DNA of 6,603 nucleotides from an uncultured Oscillospiraceae bacterium (GTDB lineage Bacteria > Bacillota > Clostridia > Oscillospirales > Oscillospiraceae): assembly GCA_944385645.1 (NCBI GenBank), contig CALWYA010000083.1, positions 1 to 6,603 of the forward strand, read 5' to 3'. The translations under genes were made by a program, and so were the position numbers. The notes under the pieces are model-generated. The model was not told where the DNA came from. It did no database searches and saw nothing but the letters and a program-made list of their open reading frames with translations. This document shows, one piece after another, positions 5,097 to 6,603 of the stretch; the first letter of the stretch is position 1, and every line of letters starts with the position of its first letter.

Positions 5097-5406
5097 CCGC
5101 TACATTCCCGGGGACGAGACCTTTGCCTGGACCCGGGCGGGGGAGGCGCCGGAGTACCGGAGCGCCCCCGGACCGGACCGGGGCGTTTCGCGGGGGCAGG
5201 GCCCTCTGAGCGGCCTGTCCGCCCTGTGGAGCGGGGGAGAGGGGCGGGGGCTGTCCCAGCTGCTCCGGGCGGTCGTCCCGGAGGGGTGGGACGCGGGAGA
5301 TCTTCTGCTGCTCCTGATCGTCCTGTACTTATTGGTGGAGGGCGAGGACCTGGAACCGGTCCTCGCCCTGGGTCTGGTGCTGCTCTTGGGGTGGGGGGAG
5401 GACTAG
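5089..5406 (+). CDS. Small protein with hydrophobic C-terminus, unknown function
   Basis: The 105-residue product starts at GTG (MYNRYIPGDETFAW) and overlaps the end of the previous gene by 8 bp, so translation is probably coupled. The G-rich run just before the GTG is very close to it, and AAGGGGG at 5072-5078 is a better-spaced site. Residues 1-55 are polar, Gly-rich and low in complexity. Residues about 69-103 form two hydrophobic stretches (DLLLLLIVLYLLV and VLALGLVLLLGW) split by the acidic EGEDLEP, consistent with a small membrane hairpin or peripheral insertion. I recall similar GD-LLLLL tails in small clostridial hypotheticals. It ends the three-gene operon, and its TAG interlocks with the stop of the opposing gene. 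Function is unknown; it may anchor the two soluble helical partners at the membrane, which is inference from context only. Confidence 0.68.
   Translation: MYNRYIPGDETFAWTRAGEAPEYRSAPGPDRGVSRGQGPLSGLSALWSGGEGRGLSQLLRAVVPEGWDAGDLLLLLIVLYLLVEGEDLEPVLALGLVLLLGWGED
5339..5369. terminator. Perfect 12-bp inverted repeat inside coding sequence; possible terminator hairpin
   Basis: AGGGCGAGGACC (5339-5350) and GGTCCTCGCCCT (5358-5369) form a perfect 12-bp stem with the loop TGGAACC. It lies within the last codons of the small hydrophobic protein gene and 34 bp downstream of the stop of the opposing minus-strand gene. There is no U-tract on either strand, so intrinsic termination is uncertain, but there is no other hairpin at this convergent junction. 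Confidence 0.4.
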
Positions 5407-6179
5407 CCGCCCTCCCGGGCCTCGCCCACCGTGTGCAGCACCGTGCCGTCAGGCAGCCGGAACTGGGCGTCGGCGGGACAGGGGGCCTGGACGGGGGAGT
5501 AGGCGGTCATGCGGTAGACCAGCTCCCCGTCCTCCAGGGTCTCGGCGGACACCAGCAGGCCGCTGTCCACGCTGACCCAGTACTGATAGACCAGGGGGGA
5601 GTCCTCCGGCTGAACCTCCACGAAGATGCAGGGCAGCTCCCCCCGCAGCTCATAGCCGGCGGCGGTGATCTCCTCCGGGGGCAGGTCCACCACCGTCTCA
5701 TAGGTGGGGATGTGCTGGGCCAGGTCGGAGGACCGCTCGTCCGCCGGGGCGGTCTCATACCGGGAAGAGCCCTCGTACCAGTAGTAGAGGGTGTCCTCTC
5801 CGGTCAGGTCGTGGCGGATGACCCCGGAGGGGCGCACCTGCCGGCTGTGGGACCAGCCCCCGTCGGCCCACACCTGTACCTGGACGGAGGACGAGCCACC
5901 CGCCCAGAAGGTCTCCACCGTCAGCTCCCGGTAGTAGCTGTCCGGTCGGGCCAGGGTGGCCACCACGGCGGGGGCCGTCCTGGGGTTGACCGAGACCTGC
6001 TGGTACTGCTCGGAGGGAGAGCCGGAGCCGGAGGGGTCGCCCTGGGCGGCGCTGGAGTCGGGCAGAACCACGCCCGGCGTGTTCAGGGCGAAGAGGCTGC
6101 GGCCGAAGCTGGCCACCATGGCCCCGGCGATGAGCAGGACGATGGCCAGCACAATGATTTTCCGATTGCGGGAGTCCAT
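5403..6179 (-). CDS. Membrane-anchored extracellular protein of unknown function
   Basis: The 258-residue product has a short basic N-terminus (MDSRNRK), one hydrophobic segment at about residues 8-27 (signal anchor, with no lipobox cysteine), a Ser/Gly/Pro-rich spacer to about 65, and then a strand-rich domain. In that domain, repeated short motifs such as YYRELTVETFW, VQVQVWADG, DTLYYWYEG, VYQYWVSVDSGLLVSAET and LVYRMTAY suggest a curved beta-sheet outside the cell, loosely like LolA/RseB-type domains. That fold is a guess. Two cysteines (LPCIF and APCPA) could form a disulfide. The start is firm: GGAGGTG stands 5-6 bases before the ATG. It follows the UDP-GlcNAc 2-epimerase gene by 35 bp with no terminator, so it is probably co-transcribed with envelope polysaccharide functions. 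I do not recognise a named family. Confidence 0.75.
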   Translation of the reverse strand: MDSRNRKIIVLAIVLLIAGAMVASFGRSLFALNTPGVVLPDSSAAQGDPSGSGSPSEQYQQVSVNPRTAPAVVATLARPDSYYRELTVETFWAGGSSSVQVQVWADGGWSHSRQVRPSGVIRHDLTGEDTLYYWYEGSSRYETAPADERSSDLAQHIPTYETVVDLPPEEITAAGYELRGELPCIFVEVQPEDSPLVYQYWVSVDSGLLVSAETLEDGELVYRMTAYSPVQAPCPADAQFRLPDGTVLHTVGEAREGG

Positions 6180-6214
6180 GGACCCACCTCCTTCCCGGGG
6201 CAGTTACGCGGGGA

Positions 6215-6603
6215 TCAGCGGTCCGCGCCCCCCAGGAAGGGCTCGGGCGGCTGGGGCCGCAGGCCGAAGTGCCACTCGATGGCGTCGGCGATGCGCCGGC
6301 AGGCCTGGCCGTCCCCGTAGGGGTTGACGGCGTGGGCCATACTGTCATAGACAGCCCGGTCGGACAGCAGCTGGGCGGCCAGGGAGAAGACGGCCTCCTC
6401 CTCCACGCCGGCCAGCCGGACGGTGCCCGCCCGGACGGCCTCGGGCCGCTCGGTCTCCCGGCGCAGGACCAGCACCGGCTTGCCCAGGGCGGGGGCCTCC
6501 TCCTGGAGTCCGCCGGAGTCGGTCATCACCAGGTAGCACCGGGCCATGAGGTTGTGCATCTCGTCCACCGCCAGGGGAGCGATCAGGTGGATGCGGGGAT
6601 GGC
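6215..6603 (-). CDS. wecB: UDP-N-acetylglucosamine 2-epimerase (non-hydrolysing), C-terminal part
   Basis: The last 128 residues are present; the rest, about two thirds of a usual 370-380-residue enzyme, lies beyond the right edge. The enzyme interconverts UDP-GlcNAc and UDP-ManNAc in the cytoplasm, supplying ManNAc for teichoic-acid linkage units or capsule. The signature is unmistakable: IHLIAPLAVDEMHNLM, then TDSGGLQEEAPALGKPVLVL, then ETERPEAVRAGTVRLAG, which holds the UDP-binding S-G-G, the E-E-A and the R-x-x-T-E-R-P-E motif of the family. The tail (LLSDRAVYDSM, NPYGDGQACRRIADAI) also matches. No damage is seen in the visible part. The next gene starts 35 bp after its stop, suggesting a shared transcript. 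Whether this is the housekeeping copy or part of a polysaccharide cluster cannot be told from here. Confidence 0.95.
   Translation of the reverse strand, partial: HPRIHLIAPLAVDEMHNLMARCYLVMTDSGGLQEEAPALGKPVLVLRRETERPEAVRAGTVRLAGVEEEAVFSLAAQLLSDRAVYDSMAHAVNPYGDGQACRRIADAIEWHFGLRPQPPEPFLGGADR

Noticed and set aside
5226..6320. Plus-strand open frame of 364 codons opposite the anchored protein and wecB
   Set aside because: It is a Gly/Val/His/Gln-rich shadow overlapping two minus-strand genes, one of which is an unmistakable epimerase.

Overview
The window looks like a chromosomal stretch from a high-GC member of the Clostridia. The best fit is an Oscillospirales gut anaerobe of the Flavonifractor/Pseudoflavonifractor kind. 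The reasons are very GC-rich third codon positions, strong AGGAGG-type ribosome binding sites, a DUF4364 protein, a clostridial-type cardiolipin synthase, and a set of small proteins that resemble conserved clostridial hypotheticals. This assignment is inference from content; no rRNA or marker gene is present.

Left edge (1-239): a run of compact hairpins at 1-93 resembles the right end of an IS200/IS605-family (TnpB-type) element, which normally also forms the 3' part of an omega RNA. The transposase/TnpB gene would lie to the left of the window and is not visible. Then comes about 150 bases of visibly AT-richer DNA with no convincing gene.

240-1245 (minus): a two-gene operon, a DUF4364 winged-helix-like protein followed by a NimA-like flavin-binding protein, overlapping by 20 bp and driven by a good sigma-A promoter at 1278-1305. 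Divergent from it, 1419-2255 (plus) encodes a 278-residue cysteine-rich protein of unknown function, preceded by a sequence resembling a sporulation sigma-K promoter. A perfect 13-bp hairpin at 2263-2291 separates it from the converging next operon.

2294-4311 (minus): a YfcE-family metallophosphoesterase (TTG start) followed by cardiolipin synthase, joined by a 4-bp ATGA overlap. Divergent from these, 4373-5406 (plus) holds three small unrecognised genes packed as an operon: an 89-residue helical protein with an internal repeat, a 140-residue helix-linker-helix protein, and a 105-residue protein with a hydrophobic C-terminus. This trio is the best candidate for an undescribed system in the window.

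5403-6603 (minus): the C-terminal part of a UDP-GlcNAc 2-epimerase (WecB/MnaA), cut by the window edge, followed 35 bp later by a membrane-anchored extracellular protein of unknown function. That gene's stop codon interlocks with the stop of the small-gene operon on a shared CTAG palindrome. Overall the region mixes envelope functions (cardiolipin, UDP-ManNAc supply, an anchored surface protein) with possible sporulation-linked hypotheticals.
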